Shown in pieces: positions 42,961-45,127 of a stretch of DNA of 45,127 nt. The DNA comes from Acidobacteriota bacterium. GTDB lineage: Bacteria; Acidobacteriota; Blastocatellia; Pyrinomonadales; Pyrinomonadaceae. The DNA is taken from contig QHXG01000001.1 in NCBI GenBank assembly GCA_003222845.1, positions 1 to 45,127 on the forward strand. The letters are read 5' to 3'. A model generated the notes under the pieces. That model did not search any database. It was given only the letters and a program-made list of their open reading frames with translations, and had not been told where the DNA came from. Numbering within the stretch: position 1 is the first letter of the stretch; the number at the start of each line of letters is the position of its first letter. The position numbers and the translations under genes are program-made.

Positions 42961-44877
42961 TTACTTCTTCTTTTCTTCCAAGACGGCTCGCGCGATCGCT
43001 AATGTTGCGTTGGCGCGTGGGGCCTCACGAGTAAAACCGCGTGCTAATTCAACCGACCGATCGTAGTCGTTCTGCGTGAGTGTTTCAAAAATTCCTGTCA
43101 CATCAAAGTCCGGCGCCGGATGCTGCTCGATCGATCTCATGCCCTTGGCAATCATGCGGAATGTCAATTGGCCGTCTTCGCCGCTAAAATTGTCGGCTGA
43201 ATTCGCCGCCCTGATGGCGTCGGAAATCGCATCCCACGCAGCCGAGCGATTAACGGCAAGCAGGGCATTGGCCACCGCAAAAAATGCACCGGGACGATCC
43301 AGGTCCGAGCCTTCAATGCGGCGAGCTTCTACCGCTGCCTCGTCAATCAAGCCAAGCGCCTTTTCACGATCAGACCTGCCCAGCAATTTCGCGGTTTGCG
43401 ACAGGACCCAGACGCGCTGAAGGTGAGTCAGCTCGCCGGTCTTAGCGATCTCCAGGGCGCGATCGGTCTCCTTCTTATTGATCGCCCGGGCCGCCATCGA
43501 AGCATCGATGTAAGCGCGAGCTTCGTGGCGCATCTCACTGTCGTCGATTTTGGCTACATAATCGCGCGCGCGCAGCTCACCCCTGCCGGCAAAAAAAAGC
43601 GCGAGTTCCAAATTGAGTTGGTCGCGTTCGGCTGATGTCTTGGCATGATCGAGCTGATCCAAGAGTGATTGCTCCCAGTTCTCCTCGAAGTTATCCGGAC
43701 GAATTCCTTTCCGTACCCAATCGTCGTCGTCGCGGTCGCGGGTGCTCTTGCTGGCGAGTGATGATAAAGCCTCGAACTGCGCCCGCAGAGCGGTTGTCAT
43801 TTCCGGCGGCGCATATTGTTCAAAGAGCGGTAACAGGCGCTTGATGACCAGGTAATGCCCGTCATGGCTGGCTGAGGTCTGCTCCTGTCCGGGCGGCGCC
43901 AATGGCCTCAACAGAATGCTCGACGCCGCGCGAAAGAAGGCAAAGCGCAATTCGGGGCCGACAGCCGGCGGTGTGTTCGACCCTTCCGAACCGGTAACGT
44001 AAGTACCGCCGCTTACAAAAGAGATGAAGGTGTGCGGAGTGAATATATATGAAGAGAGTAGAGATACAGTGTTGGCGTCGGACTGAGGGCTCGTGGCTGC
44101 GTTTGCCAACATAGCGGCGTAGCGCTGATCGGCAGCCGCTGGATTCTTCTCGCGTAGGTACGACAGAAAATCAACCACCGGCGAGCCGATAAGGCTGAGG
44201 ACTGGTTCAGCAAACTGCATGGCTCGCTCGGTATCGCCGGCGTTGAGTAGTTGCCTGGCCAGATCCAATCTTTGACGAACCTCGTCGTCTGAGTTGCCGA
44301 ATGGACCAGGCCGTGTCTTTCTTGCGTCTGTCGCCTCCTGTTCTTTCTGTTCTTTGAATTTGTTCAATAGCTCTTCGCCAAGCTCGCGATCGTGCTTGGC
44401 GGCGAGCCGCAACACTTCTCTTCGCAGGTCTGGAGGAGTCGCGGCAACCCAAGCGCCATTTCCTGTCTGTGCCTGCTGCTGCCGAATGTCTTCGCGCACT
44501 CGCTCCCAGGCTTTCTGATCGGCGAGCACGGCCGCGTCCCAAGCCGTCCGAAACATCGCGCGGGCTCGTTCGCGATCCAGGCTCCACAGGAAATCGGCGA
44601 TCCGCGCTTGCGTGCGCGCCCTTAAACCAGTGTCGGTAAACTTGCCCGCATCGGCGGCCAGCGCAATCAAGAGCGATTGAGCATTGGCGCGTCGCTCCCT
44701 GATGATTCTCTCGGCTTCGGGATCTTCGGTTGGTTTGCTGTTGCTTGGCGCGTCCTTCGCTGGGCCGGTGCGCTTCGGTTCATTCTTTTGGACACTTGCG
44801 CCCGATTGAGCACGTACGCCGCATGAGGCAATCAACAAAAAGAAAACTGCTAAGTGGGTAAGGGGAAAGCGCGTCAT
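42961..44877 (-). CDS. Exported helical protein of unknown function, paralogue B
   Basis: The 638-residue protein has a signal peptide (MTRFPLTHLAVFFLLIASCGVRAQ) and the same plan as paralogue A: EAERIIRERRANAQSLLIAL, GLRARTQARIADFLW, DANTVSLLSSYIFTPHTFI, PLAPPGQEQT and a shared C-terminal AIARAVLEEKKK. Identity looks high across the repeated blocks, consistent with a recent tandem duplication on the minus strand. A GAGGA sequence precedes the ATG on the minus strand. It is 24 bp after the NifU-domain gene stop, so the two may share a transcript. There is no known domain, and the function is unknown. Confidence 0.78.
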   Translation of the reverse strand: MTRFPLTHLAVFFLLIASCGVRAQSGASVQKNEPKRTGPAKDAPSNSKPTEDPEAERIIRERRANAQSLLIALAADAGKFTDTGLRARTQARIADFLWSLDRERARAMFRTAWDAAVLADQKAWERVREDIRQQQAQTGNGAWVAATPPDLRREVLRLAAKHDRELGEELLNKFKEQKEQEATDARKTRPGPFGNSDDEVRQRLDLARQLLNAGDTERAMQFAEPVLSLIGSPVVDFLSYLREKNPAAADQRYAAMLANAATSPQSDANTVSLLSSYIFTPHTFISFVSGGTYVTGSEGSNTPPAVGPELRFAFFRAASSILLRPLAPPGQEQTSASHDGHYLVIKRLLPLFEQYAPPEMTTALRAQFEALSSLASKSTRDRDDDDWVRKGIRPDNFEENWEQSLLDQLDHAKTSAERDQLNLELALFFAGRGELRARDYVAKIDDSEMRHEARAYIDASMAARAINKKETDRALEIAKTGELTHLQRVWVLSQTAKLLGRSDREKALGLIDEAAVEARRIEGSDLDRPGAFFAVANALLAVNRSAAWDAISDAIRAANSADNFSGEDGQLTFRMIAKGMRSIEQHPAPDFDVTGIFETLTQNDYDRSVELARGFTREAPRANATLAIARAVLEEKKK

Positions 44878-44901
44878 CGAATCCTCAAGTTGGGTCTAAA
44901 G

Positions 44902-45127
44902 CTAAACTGCGATGACTTCAAGTTCCGGATCGACTTCCTGCTTTAACATTCCCTCGATGGCCATCAACGTGCCGCTAAGCGAGCTGGGACAACTGCCGCA
45001 CGCGCCCTGATAACGAATTTTTAGAGTGTGATCCTGGAGATCGAGAATTTCGAGATAACCACCATCGCCCATCAGATAGGGCCGGACTTTTTCGTCAAGG
45101 ATTTCGTTAATGCGCAGGAGTCGTGGA
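44902..45127 (-). CDS. NifU C-terminal-domain Fe-S scaffold protein, 5'-partial
   Basis: The visible 74 residues, cut by the window edge at their N-terminal side, cover the NifU-like C-terminal domain. They include [20 protein letters not shown], then [20 protein letters not shown] with the cluster-binding CGSC motif, then [10 protein letters not shown] and a TAG stop at 44902-44904 on the minus strand. This domain assembles and transfers Fe-S clusters in the cytoplasm (Nfu/NifU family). Whether the full gene is a stand-alone Nfu or a longer fusion cannot be seen. Its 24-bp distance to paralogue B suggests co-transcription. Confidence 0.85.
   Translation of the reverse strand, partial: PRLLRINEILDEKVRPYLMGDGGYLEILDLQDHTLKIRYQGACGSCPSSLSGTLMAIEGMLKQEVDPELEVIAV

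Overview
The window looks like a chromosomal segment from an Acidobacteriota bacterium, most likely class Blastocatellia. The evidence is an Oar-like TonB receptor with an N-terminal carboxypeptidase-regulatory domain, tandem CRTAC1-type ASPIC/UnbV proteins, secreted TPR proteins, a bacillithiol deacetylase, an ECF sigma/anti-sigma/DUF4097 module and palindrome-rich intergenic elements. The taxonomy is inferred from gene content only. No rRNA, tRNA, CRISPR array, phage or transposase gene was seen.

Left edge (1-1668): a four-helix SLATT/DUF4231-like membrane protein whose frame is open to the window edge, then short frame-shifted remnants of a similar C-terminus, then an esterase cut off after about 110 residues. 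This is a decayed stretch whose 3' boundary runs directly into the next gene.

Surface and uptake region (1665-15431): two tandem FG-GAP/ASPIC-UnbV proteins, a ROK repressor-type regulator, a TonB-dependent receptor behind a near-consensus promoter (TTGACA-N17-TAAATA), two exported TPR proteins, an exported protein of unknown family and a possible 69-residue protein. A 179-bp MITE-like inverted repeat follows the receptor. An array of six hairpins occupies the 5' end of the second TPR reading frame.

Alpha-glucan region (15587-23884): a cyclomaltodextrinase/neopullulanase-like GH13, an SLC45-type MFS sugar transporter, a HEPN/MNT (HepT-MntA type) toxin-antitoxin pair, a second GH13 and a GH31 alpha-glucosidase. 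All are on the plus strand. With the ROK regulator and receptor upstream they suggest import and hydrolysis of maltodextrins or related alpha-glucans without a SusD-like protein.

Redox/protease region (24096-36487): a DUF481 outer-membrane protein, then a close-packed plus-strand run of a membrane-anchored di-heme cytochrome c, a DUF4331 protein, a soluble TPR protein, a GMC oxidoreductase and a 1168-residue protein carrying both an S8 subtilisin domain and an HExxH...E zinc-peptidase domain. This run is the best candidate for an undescribed system. A plausible reading is a GMC flavoenzyme linked to a periplasmic cytochrome, but substrate and compartment are unresolved.

Right part (36745-45127): an ECF sigma factor with its zinc-finger anti-sigma factor and two DUF4097 exported proteins, then bshB1 (bacillithiol synthesis). 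Convergent to these on the minus strand are two paralogous exported helical proteins of unknown function and, at the edge, a partial NifU C-terminal-domain Fe-S scaffold.
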